Assembly (NCBI RefSeq): GCF_001613045.1
Contig: NZ_BDBP01000064.1
Coordinates: 1 to 61,075 of the forward strand
Direction: 5' to 3'
Length of the DNA: 61,075 nucleotides
From: Nocardia lijiangensis NBRC 108240
GTDB taxonomy: Bacteria; Actinomycetota; Actinomycetes; Mycobacteriales; Mycobacteriaceae
Notes under the pieces: generated by a model
The model's database searches: none
Told to the model about the DNA's origin: nothing
Seen by the model: the letters and a program-made list of their open reading frames with translations, nothing else
Part shown: positions 33,034-42,500 of the stretch, piece after piece
Numbering within the stretch: position 1 is the stretch's first letter
Layout: each line of letters begins with the position of its first letter
Translations under genes and position numbers: made by a program

Positions 33034-33217
33034 GTATTTGTACCGATGAGTAACAGTTAGGTCAAGGCCCGGTGTTGCGCCAGGGAAGGGCCGGTGACTT
33101 TTCGGTCGAATGTCCAATTTTGGGAATCCGTCCCGCATTTCGTGCGGACCTGCACAATGTGATCGAGAAGAGCTTCGCGGCCGCACCCGGTCGACGGGAC
33201 TGCACGACGGGAGAACG

Positions 33218-33439
33218 ATGACCGCCAGAGCCGACCTGGAGCATGAATTGGGCGGACCGCTGGCGGCCCTCGATCTGCTGACCGATCAGGAGATCGGAGA
33301 CTTGGCCGCGACGGTCGACGCCGCGCTGCGCACCGAGACCGCCACCCTCACCGACTCCGTCGACGCGGTGGTGAGCGCCCTGCCGTGGCCGCTGCGCACG
33401 GCGGCCAAGAAGATCATGTTCGGAAACCGGCTCGGCTGA
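33218..33439 (+). CDS. Small helical protein of unknown function
   Basis: 73 residues, ATG 33218 with GGGAG upstream. Mostly helical and slightly amphipathic (LEHELGGPLAALDLLTDQEIGDLAATVDAAL), no membrane span or signal. The stop overlaps the next start as TGATG (33437-33441), so it is translationally coupled to the 407-residue protein. No family recognised. Confidence 0.65.
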   Translation: MTARADLEHELGGPLAALDLLTDQEIGDLAATVDAALRTETATLTDSVDAVVSALPWPLRTAAKKIMFGNRLG

Positions 33440-34662
33440 TGAGCGACCTGGTCACCAGGGCCCAGATCGTCCTGCTCGCCCGCACCCTGCACGTCCCCGC
33501 CGAGCGTCTCGCGCACTTCGAGAAACTCGGCGCCGCACGGTTACACGAACTGCAACAGCGCATCGCGCGCCGGATCTTCGACGAACACGCGACCACCTTC
33601 CGGCGCCTCGCCATGCTGGTTCCGGTGATTCCGCTGAGCATCTCGCTGCCGTTGGTTCAGCGCGTGGTGCCGCCGACGATGGCGGGGCGCGCCGCGGGCG
33701 CGGTCGGCGTCCAGCATCCGAAGAAGGCCGCCGAGGCGCTCGGCATGCTCGACGTCTCCTACGCCGCCGACTGCGTGCCGTACGTGGATCCGCGCACGGT
33801 GGGCGCGCTGGCCGATGTCGCGCCGCCCGGGCCGGTCGTTGCCATCACCAACGAGCTGCTGCGCCGCGGCGACTACGTCACCGCGGGACCGTTCCTCGCC
33901 TACGCCACACCGGCTCTCATCCGCGCCGTGGAAGCCGGGGTGCACGACGACGAGGGCATGATCCGGTCGGCCGCCTATGCCTATTCGGGCGCGAACATCA
34001 GTGCCATCATCCGGCACATGCTGCACGGTCCCGCGCAACGAATCCCGCGCCTGACCGCCGCCGTCCTGTCCGGCTCCGCGGAGCTGCGGTCGACCGCGCT
34101 GTCGGTGTACGCGCGCTGCGACGAGGACGTGATCGCCGCGCTCGGTGACGTCACCTTCGATGTCGGCTCGCCCGAGCAGAACGCCGACTTCGTCCGTGTC
34201 GCGGTCGAGGCGGGCGCGGTCCGCGAATTGCTCACGTTCACCGGGCATCTCGGCCCCTCGGCACTGGACACGCTGGCCGCCAATCCGGTCACCGGCGACC
34301 ACGCCGTCATGTCGGCGCTGGTGGCCGAGGTCGCCGAGCGGCCCGAACCCGCGACGCTGCGCGGTCTGGTGAACCTGCTGGAGCGCACCGACGCCGAGAC
34401 GACGCGGCGCTGGGGCAGGCGGTTGTTCGAATCGGACGACCCGGTGCTCGCCGAATTGCCCGCGATCGTCACCGAGGCCAGGCTCTGGCCCGCGCTGCTG
34501 CGGATCCTGGCCGAGATCGACGCCGAGACGCAGACCCGTCTCGGCGAGGTGTGGGCGAAACTGCCCGCCGCGGAACGGGACATGCTCGAACGGCGGGTTC
34601 GCGAGCTGCGGCTGGACACCCGCCTCGCCACGCTCACCGTCACGATGAACATCTACGGCTGA
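33439..34662 (+). CDS. Helical-repeat protein of unknown function
   Basis: 407 residues, starting at the ATG that overlaps the upstream stop. Residues 55-75 hold one possible membrane-associated stretch (LAMLVPVIPLSISLPLVQRVV). The rest is a run of short helical repeats resembling HEAT or MgtE N-domain repeats (ADVAPPGPVVAITNELLRRGDYVTAG; LSVYARCDEDVIAAL; LLNLLERTDAE-like units). Probably a scaffold or regulator. With the small upstream gene it forms a two-gene unit divergent from the SRPBCC-ligase gene, sharing a 184-bp promoter gap. Function unknown. Confidence 0.7.
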   Translation: MSDLVTRAQIVLLARTLHVPAERLAHFEKLGAARLHELQQRIARRIFDEHATTFRRLAMLVPVIPLSISLPLVQRVVPPTMAGRAAGAVGVQHPKKAAEALGMLDVSYAADCVPYVDPRTVGALADVAPPGPVVAITNELLRRGDYVTAGPFLAYATPALIRAVEAGVHDDEGMIRSAAYAYSGANISAIIRHMLHGPAQRIPRLTAAVLSGSAELRSTALSVYARCDEDVIAALGDVTFDVGSPEQNADFVRVAVEAGAVRELLTFTGHLGPSALDTLAANPVTGDHAVMSALVAEVAERPEPATLRGLVNLLERTDAETTRRWGRRLFESDDPVLAELPAIVTEARLWPALLRILAEIDAETQTRLGEVWAKLPAAERDMLERRVRELRLDTRLATLTVTMNIYG

Positions 34663-34689
34663 CGTCGTCGCCCATCGGAACAGCCGAAA

Positions 34690-34736
34690 ACACCGCGCCG
34701 TGCGCGTCTCCCTGCGGGACGCGCACGGCGCGGTGT
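34690..34736. terminator. 19-bp-stem bidirectional terminator
   Basis: ACACCGCGCCGTGCGCGTC (34690-34708) pairs perfectly with GACGCGCACGGCGCGGTGT (34718-34736) around a 9-base loop. It lies between convergent genes (helical-repeat gene and ectD), so it can stop transcription from both sides. Confidence 0.85.
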
Positions 34737-34815
34737 CGGAATCCCGCACGACACTGTGCGAAATCCCGCCGCGGCGCCGACCCGACATCACACGCCGCGG
34801 CGTCGGATCACCCGG

Positions 34816-35712
34816 CTATACCGGCGTGAAATCCCGGCTGCCGATGTAGGTGGGGCGCCGCCCCGGCGCGGCGAACGGCTCCTCCAAGGTGTTCTCCACG
34901 CTGTTGAACACCAGGAAGATGTTCGAGCGCGGGAACGGAGTGATGTTGTTGGACGAGCCGTGCATGATGTTCGAGTCGAACAGCAGCGCCGACCCCGCTC
35001 GGCCGGTGAACTGCACGATGCCGTACTTGCTCGCCAGCGTCGCGATGTCGTCGGTGGTCGGCACCCCGATCTCCTGCTCCTGCAACGATTCCCGGTAGTG
35101 CTCGGCGGGTGTGCTGCCCTGGCACGGCACGAAGGTGCGGTGCGAGCCCGGCATCACCATCAGACTCCCGTTGACGGGGTGATTGTCGGTCAGCGCGATC
35201 GACAGACTCACCGCGCGCGGGCGCGGCATGCCGTCCTCGGCGTGCCAGGTCTCGAAATCCGAATGCCAGTAGAAGCCCGTGCCGCGGAAACCCGGCATGT
35301 AGTTGATCCGGGTCTGGTGCAGGTAGACCTCCGATCCGAGCACCTGCCTGGCCAGCCCGGCCACCCGCGATTCGCGCACCAGATCGGCCACCGCGCCGCT
35401 GAGCTCGTGCACCTCGAAGATGGACCTGACCCGCCGCGAGGTCTTCTCGACGATGAGCCGGTCGTCCTCGGCGAGTGCGGGATCAGCGGCGAGCCTGGTG
35501 ATCTCGGCACTGAACAGCGCTATCTCGTCGGCGCTGAGCAGATCCTCGACGACCGCGAAACCGTCGCGATCGAACGTGGCCAGCTCCTCGGACTCGAGGT
35601 CGCCCCACACCGTCGGATCGGGTCGTTCGATGTGCCGTGCGCGCGCACCGGTGCGGGTGGGATACCGATCGATGCGCTCGACCTCGTCGCGCTCGACGGT
35701 CTGTGGTAACAC
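34816..35712 (-). CDS. ectD: Ectoine 5-hydroxylase
   Basis: 298 residues of the Fe(II)/2-oxoglutarate dioxygenase family; converts ectoine to 5-hydroxyectoine. The signature FYWHSDFETWHAEDGMPRPR contains the first iron ligands (His and Asp of HxD), NIMHGSSNN holds the second His, and the Arg for 2-oxoglutarate follows in PFPRSNIF. It is last in ectABCD, 15 bp after ectC. Length is the usual ~300. The opening RYPTRTGARARHIERPDPTVWG is typical. Confidence 0.95.
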   Translation of the reverse strand: MLPQTVERDEVERIDRYPTRTGARARHIERPDPTVWGDLESEELATFDRDGFAVVEDLLSADEIALFSAEITRLAADPALAEDDRLIVEKTSRRVRSIFEVHELSGAVADLVRESRVAGLARQVLGSEVYLHQTRINYMPGFRGTGFYWHSDFETWHAEDGMPRPRAVSLSIALTDNHPVNGSLMVMPGSHRTFVPCQGSTPAEHYRESLQEQEIGVPTTDDIATLASKYGIVQFTGRAGSALLFDSNIMHGSSNNITPFPRSNIFLVFNSVENTLEEPFAAPGRRPTYIGSRDFTPV

Positions 35713-35727
35713 TTCTCACCGCTCCTT

Positions 35728-36123
35728 TCAGCCGATCGGCGCCGCGACCAGCGGATAGACGCCGTTGCTGTCGTGAACCTCCTGCCCGGTGACCGGCGGG
35801 TTGAACACACACATCATCCGCATCGTGCTGCGCACCTCGAGACGGTGGCGTTCGTGGCCGTCGAGCAGGTACATGGATCCGGGGCCGAGCTCGTAGGTGA
35901 CGTCGTTGTCCAGGTCCGTGAGCGTGCCCTCGCCCTCGATCAACCACACCGCTTCCACGTGGTGGCGGTAGTGGAACTCGTGCACGGTGCCTTCCGCGAT
36001 GGTGGTCTCGTGGAAGGAGAACCCGACGCCGTCGCCGCCGAGCACGATGCGCTTGCTGCGCCAGCCCGTACCCGCGACGTCGCGGTCGGTCCCGGTGATC
36101 TCCGCGGTGCTGCGCACGATCAC
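35728..36123 (-). CDS. ectC: L-ectoine synthase
   Basis: 131-residue cupin that cyclises N-gamma-acetyl-diaminobutyrate to ectoine. Motifs TGWRSKRIVLGGDGVGFSFHETTI, HEFHYRHHVEAVWLIEGEGTLTDLDND and GSMYLLDGHERHRLEV are standard, with metal-binding residues in the His-rich strand. ATG overlaps the ectB stop (ATGA). Confidence 0.95.
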   Translation of the reverse strand: MIVRSTAEITGTDRDVAGTGWRSKRIVLGGDGVGFSFHETTIAEGTVHEFHYRHHVEAVWLIEGEGTLTDLDNDVTYELGPGSMYLLDGHERHRLEVRSTMRMMCVFNPPVTGQEVHDSNGVYPLVAAPIG

Positions 36124-37430
36124 TGCAGCTCACCTCCCTCGACCGGGCCGCGGTGGTGCAGACGGCCCCACCCGGTGCACACCGTGTCGATGGCGCCGGT
36201 GAGCAGCTGCAGACCGTGGTCGAGCTCCTCGTCGGTGATCGTCAACGGCGGCAACAGCTTCACCACCTCGTCGGTGGAACCGGAGGTCTCCACCAGCAAG
36301 CCGCGTTCGAAGGCCACCTGGCAGACCTTGCCCGCCTGCGACGGGTCGTCGAAGGCGATGCCGTGCACCAGGCCGCGCCCGCGCGTCGACAGGCCGGGGA
36401 AGTGATCGGCCACCTCGCCGAGCGACTGCGCGATGCGGGTGCCCTTGTCCTGCGTCGCGTTCTCCAGCGCGTCGTCGGACCAGTAGTGCTGCAGCGCGGT
36501 CTGGGCGGTGACGAAGGCCGGGTTGTTGCCGCGGAAGGTGCCGTTGTGCTCACCGGGCGCCCACTGGTCCAGCTCCGGCTTGAAAAGCACCAGCGCCATG
36601 GGCAATCCGTAGCCGCCGATCGACTTGGACAGCGTCACGATGTCGGGGGTGATCCCGGCGACCTCGAAGGAGAAGAACGGACCGGTCCGTCCGCAGCCCA
36701 TCTGCACGTCGTCGACGATCAGCAGGATCTCGCGCGCCTCGCACAGCATCGCGAGGTGCCGAAGCCATTCCGCGCGAGCGACGTTCACGCCGCCCTCGCC
36801 CTGCACCGTCTCCACGATCACCGCGGCGGGACGGTCGAAGCCCGAGGAGGTGTCGTCGAGCACCCGCTCCATCCACTGGAAGTCGGCGGTGGTGTTGTCG
36901 AAGTACCCGTCGTAGGGCATGTGCGCCGCGTGCACCAGCGGCACGCCCGCGCCCGCTCGCTTGGCGGCGTTGCCGGTCACCGACAGCGCGCCGAGGGTCA
37001 TGCCGTGGAAGGCGTTGGTGAAGCTGAGAATGGTCTCCCTGCCGGTCACCTTGCGAGCCAGCTTGAGCGCCGCCTCGACGGCGTTGGCACCGGTCGGCCC
37101 GGGGAACTGCACCTTGTAGTCCAGGTCGCGGGGCGCGAAGACGGTGTCGCGCAGGGTCTCCAGCAGCTTGCGCTTGGCCGCGGTGGACATGTCGAGGCCG
37201 TGCGTGATGCCGTCACCGGCGATGTAGTCCAGCAGCGGCTGCTTGAGGACCGGGTTGTTGTGGCCGTAGTTCAGCGCGCCTGCGCCGGCGAAGAAGTCGA
37301 GGTAGTCCTTGCCGTCCTCGTCGCGCAGCCAGGTGCCCTTCGCGGTGGTGAACACGGTGGGCCAGGCGCGGCAGTAGCCGCGGACATTCGATTCCAGTGA
37401 CTCGAAGACGGTGGTTTCGGCGGTGATCAT
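36120..37430 (-). CDS. ectB: L-2,4-diaminobutyrate aminotransferase (ectoine pathway)
   Basis: 436-residue PLP class-III aminotransferase that makes diaminobutyrate from aspartate-semialdehyde and glutamate. The start VFESLESNVRGYCRAWPTVF, GAGALNYGHNNP, LSFTNAFHGMTLGAL and the PLP lysine in DIVTLSKSIGGYGLPMALVL are diagnostic. It overlaps ectA by ATGA (37427-37430) and ectC by ATGA at the other end, so the three are tightly coupled. Confidence 0.95.
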   Translation of the reverse strand: MITAETTVFESLESNVRGYCRAWPTVFTTAKGTWLRDEDGKDYLDFFAGAGALNYGHNNPVLKQPLLDYIAGDGITHGLDMSTAAKRKLLETLRDTVFAPRDLDYKVQFPGPTGANAVEAALKLARKVTGRETILSFTNAFHGMTLGALSVTGNAAKRAGAGVPLVHAAHMPYDGYFDNTTADFQWMERVLDDTSSGFDRPAAVIVETVQGEGGVNVARAEWLRHLAMLCEAREILLIVDDVQMGCGRTGPFFSFEVAGITPDIVTLSKSIGGYGLPMALVLFKPELDQWAPGEHNGTFRGNNPAFVTAQTALQHYWSDDALENATQDKGTRIAQSLGEVADHFPGLSTRGRGLVHGIAFDDPSQAGKVCQVAFERGLLVETSGSTDEVVKLLPPLTITDEELDHGLQLLTGAIDTVCTGWGRLHHRGPVEGGELQ

Positions 37431-38011
37431 CGAAGCTCCTTCTCAGGCTTTCGCTGTGCGGTCGGCACGATGCGATAGAGGTCTTCCGCGGCGTGGTTGT
37501 CGGGGAAGACGCCAGGATCGAACAAGGGGCGCTTGGTCATCCGCGCGTCGCGACCGCGGGCCACCGCCGCGAACATCGCGACCGAGGCGGGATTGTCCGG
37601 CGAGACGGTGGTTTCCAGCGCCGTGACCCCGTGCGGGGCGACGGCGTCGAGCAGGTGCTCGATCATCGCGGTGCCGGTGCCCCGGCCGCGCTCGCTGTGC
37701 GAAACCGCCACCTGCCAGACGAATACGGTGTCCGGCGCTTGCGGACGCAGGTAGCCGATGACGAAGCCGACGACTCTGCCGTCCACCTCGGCGACCACCG
37801 TCGTGCCGGGGAAGTCCCGACACCACAGCAGGTACGCGTAGCTCGAGTTGGTGTCGAGCACGTGCGAATCCTTGGCGATCCGCCAGATCTGGGCGGCATC
37901 GCCCAGCTGTGGCGCGCGCAGGAGTGGAACACCGATTCGGTCGGATCTGCGCCATGCCGACGGGATGTCGGCGCGATCGATCGTTTCCGTGGACAAGGTT
38001 GGCAGTGACAT
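37427..38011 (-). CDS. ectA: L-2,4-diaminobutyrate N-gamma-acetyltransferase
   Basis: 194-residue GNAT acetyltransferase that acetylates diaminobutyrate with acetyl-CoA, the second step of ectoine synthesis. The CoA-binding VAVSHSERGRGTGTAMIEHLLD motif and the substrate part DTNSSYAYLLWCRDFPGTTVVAE are typical. ATG 38011 has GGGAG upstream; longer in-frame starts up to 38059 lack one. First gene of ectABCD. Confidence 0.94.
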   Translation of the reverse strand: MSLPTLSTETIDRADIPSAWRRSDRIGVPLLRAPQLGDAAQIWRIAKDSHVLDTNSSYAYLLWCRDFPGTTVVAEVDGRVVGFVIGYLRPQAPDTVFVWQVAVSHSERGRGTGTAMIEHLLDAVAPHGVTALETTVSPDNPASVAMFAAVARGRDARMTKRPLFDPGVFPDNHAAEDLYRIVPTAQRKPEKELR

Positions 38012-38092
38012 ACAACTCCCAGGTCGGGTCTGCAGTACTTGTCCAGCTTTGCCAACCAACTTTGAGCTGAAGTGGTCGATCTCTTTGCGGTT

Positions 38093-38122
38093 GTATTACG
38101 AACAGATCACGAGCCGAAACAA
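38093..38122 (-). promoter_or_regulatory. Putative promoter of ectABCD
   Basis: On the minus strand TTGTTT (38117-38122) and TAATAC (38093-38098) stand 18 bases apart, a good vegetative-type -35/-10 pair in an unusually AT-rich stretch, giving an 5' leader of roughly 75 bases before ectA. It begins just after the response regulator stop, so ect genes can be transcribed independently of it. Confidence 0.5.
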
Positions 38123-38129
38123 AATGTGA

Positions 38130-38840
38130 TCAACGTTGCACGTCGAGGCGATATCCGAGCCCGCGCACAGTAACTACGACGCACGGCTCCGAAGGGTCGC
38201 GCTCGATTTTTGTGCGCAGCCGGCGCATATGAACGTCTACAATGCGCTCGTCGCCGAAAAATCCGTCGTCCCAGACACGTTCGAGTAGCAGCGTGCGACT
38301 GAGCACCCGTCCCGGCGATTCCGCGAGTTCACAGAGGAGGCGAAATTCGGTAATGGTCAGGCGAATTTCCGAATCGCCGCGGCGCACTGCTCCGCCGTCG
38401 CGGTCGAGAATCAAAGGCGCGCCCGGAAACGCGTCGAGCACCATTTCCCGCGGTGCGTCGCGTTCGGCCGCCAATCGCGCCCTGCGGCGCAATGCGCGCA
38501 TGCGGGCGGAGATTTCTTTGATTTCGAAAGGTTTGGTGACGAAGTCGTCGGCGCCCGCCTCGAGCGCGGCCACCACGTCGTGGGTGTCGTCGCGCGAGCT
38601 GATCACGATGATCGGGACGTCATGGTCGCGTCGGATCTCTCGGATGCAATCGAATCCGTCCATGTCGCCGAGCATCAGCTCGACGATCATCACGTCGGGT
38701 GCGCCGTTGCTGCGCAGGTGGATCAGCGCGTCCTCGGCTTCGTGCGCCTCGGAGACGTCGTACCCTTCGTCCTCCATGGCCACACGCAGTGCGCCGCGGA
38801 TCTGGTCGTCGTCATCCACGATCATCAGGTTCGCGCTCAA
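38130..38840 (-). CDS. OmpR/PhoB-family response regulator with Glu at the phospho-acceptor site
   Basis: 236 residues: receiver domain 1-118, winged-helix DNA-binding domain about 140-236 (LTITEFRLLCELAESPGRVLSRTLLLERVW; VDVHMRRLRTKIE; VRGLGYRLD). The acid pocket (Asp9-Asp11), Ser81/82 and Lys103 (FVTKPF) are present, but the usual phospho-accepting Asp is Glu54 (DVMIVELMLG instead of the family's LLDLMLP), which often mimics constitutive activation. No histidine kinase is adjacent. It lies directly upstream of ectABCD on the same strand, 118 bp away, so it may control ectoine synthesis. Start TTG 38840; an internal ATG at 38825 is possible. Confidence 0.88.
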   Translation of the reverse strand: MSANLMIVDDDDQIRGALRVAMEDEGYDVSEAHEAEDALIHLRSNGAPDVMIVELMLGDMDGFDCIREIRRDHDVPIIVISSRDDTHDVVAALEAGADDFVTKPFEIKEISARMRALRRRARLAAERDAPREMVLDAFPGAPLILDRDGGAVRRGDSEIRLTITEFRLLCELAESPGRVLSRTLLLERVWDDGFFGDERIVDVHMRRLRTKIERDPSEPCVVVTVRGLGYRLDVQR

Positions 38841-39022
38841 GACCTCATCCCTTGCAGACAGGCGGAAAGCGCGGCGTGATGCGGAAATCGCATACCCAGC
38901 ACGCGACAGTCCGCTTCGAGCAGCTTGCCGACCACACGGATACCCGTAGCGACCGTTCGGTAAACATCGGGTAGCCGGTGCGCGCTGCTCCAGACGGTCG
39001 CGGTGACCGTCGTGAGCCGGTT

Positions 39023-39358
39023 CTACCGGACCGTTACGCCCACCGCGGACGGTGCGGTGAGCTCCCCCAGAATCAGCACGCTGAGCGTGCCGCCCGGGGT
39101 CCGCGCGGCCTGCGCGGCGCCCTCGGCGAGGGTCTGTCCGAGGGCTTGCTTGCCCAGCGGCGTGTAGTTCGGCGGCAACGCACCCAGCGCGGGTCCCAGG
39201 TTCAGGGTCGCGATGGCGCCCGCCTCGGCCTGGTTCAGGTCGACGCGAGTGCCGTTCGGAATGGGGTTCACCGCGATCGCCGAGGCAGCGCCCGCGCCCA
39301 GAGTGAGCGCGGTGGCGGCCGCAGCCAGTGCCGACAATGTCGTCACCGTTCCACGCAT
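39023..39358 (-). CDS. Small secreted protein of unknown function
   Basis: 111 residues with a signal peptide (MRGTVTTLSALAAAATALTLGAGAASA). The mature part is neutral, with a possible beta/loop pattern (VNPIPNGTRVDLNQAEAGAIATLNLG), a helical piece and a C-terminal strand (GTLSVLILGELTAPSAVGVTVR). It has no cysteines after the signal, so not a lipoprotein or a disulfide-rich factor. GGGAG precedes ATG 39358. No family recognised, although short secreted proteins of this layout are common in Nocardia. Confidence 0.7.
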   Translation of the reverse strand: MRGTVTTLSALAAAATALTLGAGAASAIAVNPIPNGTRVDLNQAEAGAIATLNLGPALGALPPNYTPLGKQALGQTLAEGAAQAARTPGGTLSVLILGELTAPSAVGVTVR

Positions 39359-39578
39359 CTGCGGCTCCCTTTCCATGCCCGGATTGCCGGGCTTGTGGTG
39401 TGCGTCCGGTTGTCTACCCTTGCCTGTGGCCGTGGCGATCGCAAGTCGACGGTGATCTACGACACGTTCGGCCGCCAGGGAGCGGCACGCCCAGTACATG
39501 CACCGTCAGCGCCCGGAACAGGGTCTGAAGCACCTTCGGCAGCTGTTTGCCGGGTGCACTGCCGGGTAGCTGACCGAC

Positions 39579-42500
39579 ATGGGTGCATCGGTGCGAGGAA
39601 TGGTGTTCAACCCGCTCGTCTCCGCCGTCGCGGGCACGGCGGTCGATGTCACACGGGCCGGGGCCGGATTGGCGTTCGATGCCGGAGTGAAGGTCGCCAC
39701 CGTGCCGCTCCGCGTCGCCGAGACCGGCGTGCGCGCGGCCGTCGCGGGCGCCGAACTGGTGCTTCCCGACGCCGCGGGACACCTGCGGGACGACCTGGCC
39801 GACCTCGTCGATCCGCACCCCGGACGAACCCAGCGCCGGATCGCCGTGAGCGAGGACCGCGCGACCGTCGAGGTGCGCGGCCTCACCGACGAGGACAACC
39901 CGGCCATCACGAAAGCGCTCGGCAAGCGACTCGATCGCCTGCGCGCGGTGCGCTGGTGGGAGGTCAACGCGATCACCGGACGGGTGGTCGCGGCCCTCGC
40001 CGGCGGCGCGGCGGACCTGCCCGCGCTGCTCGCCGAGGTCGAGCGGACCGAGCGTGACGCCGCGGTCGCCGACCGCGAGTGGAGCCGCCGCGACGAGTTT
40101 CCCGCGGATCGGGAACCCTTGCTGGTCGCCGGAATTCAGGTCGCCGGGGATCTGTGCGCGATGGCCGTCGCGGGCACCGCCTGGCTGCTGCCGATCAAGC
40201 CGCCGGTGCGCGCGCTGCGTTCGGTGGCCGCGTTCACCGATGCCCAGCCACGGTTGCGGCGCGTGCTGGAAGAGCGATTGGGCCGTCCCAGAACAGATCT
40301 GGTGCTGAGCACAGCGACGGCGATCGGCAACGCGCTCGGCAACGCGCCCGCCGAAGGCATGGCGAACCTGTTCGCCGACACGGTGCAGCGCACGATGGTG
40401 CTCACCGAGGTCGTGGCGCGGCGCGCCCAGTGGCGCAGCTGGGAGTGCGAACTCACCACGCACGAGGCGCTCTCCGTCGACGATCCGCTGCCGCCGCACA
40501 CCAGGCCCGTCGACCTGCCGCGCGGACCCGTCGAGCGGGTCGCCGACGAGACCTCCGCGAGCGCGTTGCTCAGCGCCGCGGCGTTCGGCGCTACCCGGGG
40601 CGTGGGCGCCGCGGCGGAGGCGCTGGAACTCGGCGCACCCAAGGCCGCCCGCGCCGCCAGGGAGGCGTTCGCCGCCGCGGTGTCGACGACCCTGTCGCGT
40701 GCGGGCGTGCTCACCTTGGAACCGGTCGTCTGGCGTCGGTTGGACCGCCTCAGCGCCGTCGTGGTGGACGGCGAATCCTTGCTGACCTCGCGCCGTCTGG
40801 TGCTCGCCGCCGAGGCCATCGATCCGCGGTGGCGCGACCCGCACCGGCGTCGTCGGCGGGATCGCGGCTCGGCCGAGGCAGACGGTGCGGGCGCAACGAC
40901 CCGCGACGGTTCCGGCGAGGCGCCACGATCGGCGTCCGAGCACGCACACCGCGTGTCGGCCAACGGGTCCGGCCCCCGCGCCCATGACGTGCTCGGCGCG
41001 GCGCGCGGCGCCGGTCTGCGGGTGACCCTGGTCGGCGGCGAGGACGTCGCCGAGTTGCGTTCCCTCGCCGACGAATTCGCCTCCGCCGGGGTGTCGATGA
41101 GCAAGCTGGTGCACGGTGCGCAGCAGGACGGCCACGTCGTCGCGGTGCTGAGCCCGCGGGCGCACAAGGCGCTGGCCTGGGCCGACGTGGCGATCGGTCT
41201 GTGCGGCGGTGACTGCGGGTCGATCCGGCTGCCGTGGAGCGCCGACCTGATCTGCCGTGATCTGACCCAGGCCCAGCGGGTGCTCGCCGCCGTGACCCCG
41301 GCGCGGCAGGTCAGCGAACGCGGCCGGGCGATGGCGCTCTCGGCGTGCGCGCTCGGCGGACTGCTGCTGGCGACCGGGCCCGCGCGGCGTGGCCGCTACT
41401 CACCGATGGTCACCGCGCACTGCGTCGGCCTGCTGCACGGCGCCGTCGCGGGTTGGCGGGCCGTGCGCACCGAACCGAGCGGCACCTCGACGCCGCTCTT
41501 GCCGTGGCACGCGCTCGAACCCGACGAGGTCCTGTCCCGGCTGCCGGAACCACCGGCGCTGGACGAGCGGGGCACCGAAACATCCCGTACTCCAGCGGTT
41601 CTCGCGCCGTTTGCCGCTCTGACCTCGTTCGCCGGGCAGATTCGGCGTGAACTGGCCGATCCGCTCACGCCGATCCTCGGTGTCGGTGCGGTCGCCACCG
41701 CCATACTCGGCGCGCCGTCCGACGCGGTGTTGCTCTCCTCGGTGCTGACCGTCAACGCGCTGGTCTCCGCGAGGCAACGCCAGAAGGCGGAGCAGGCCCT
41801 GCACCAGCTCCTGGCCGACGAACAGGTGACCGCCCGGCTGCTGGGCCGCGCCGTGCTCGGGGATGGTGGGACCGAGCCCGACGCGGACCGCGCCGACGAA
41901 AACGTCGTGCCCGCACACCGGCTCATGATCGGCGATATCGTCGCGCTGCGGGCGGGCGATGTCGTGCCCGCCGACGCGCGCCTGCTGTGGCTGGACGATC
42001 TCGAGATGGACGAATCCGGCTTGACCGGCGAATCGGTGACCGTGGAGAAGCAGCTGGCCGGAACCCCCGGCGCCGAACTCGGCGACCGGGCGTGCATGGT
42101 GTTCGAGGGCAGCACGGTGGTCAGCGGCGAGGCCTGCGCCGTCGTCGTCGCCGTGGGGGCCGACACGCAGGCAGGCCGCGCGACCGCGGGTGCGATACCG
42201 CCCGAAAAGGGCGGCGTCCAAGCGCAATTGCGGCGTTTGACCGATCGCGTCCTGCCGCTCACCCTGGGCGGCGGCGGCGCGGTGACGGCGCTGGGCAGTC
42301 TGCGCGGACAGCTGCTGCGCACCGCGATCGCGGACGGCGTCGGCGTGGCCGTGGCGGCGGTGCCGGAAGGTCTGCCGTTGGTCGCCACCGTCGCTCAGCT
42401 GGCGGCCGCACGTCGGCTGTCCAGGCACGGTGTGCTGGTCCGGGCCAGCCGCACCGTCGAGGCGCTCGGCCGGGTCGACACCCTGTGCTTCGACAAGACC

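Noticed and set aside
38978..40057. Open frame across the 39-40 kb region on the plus strand
   Set aside because: Low-complexity Arg/Gly translation over a secreted-protein gene (minus) and the ATPase gene; a shadow.
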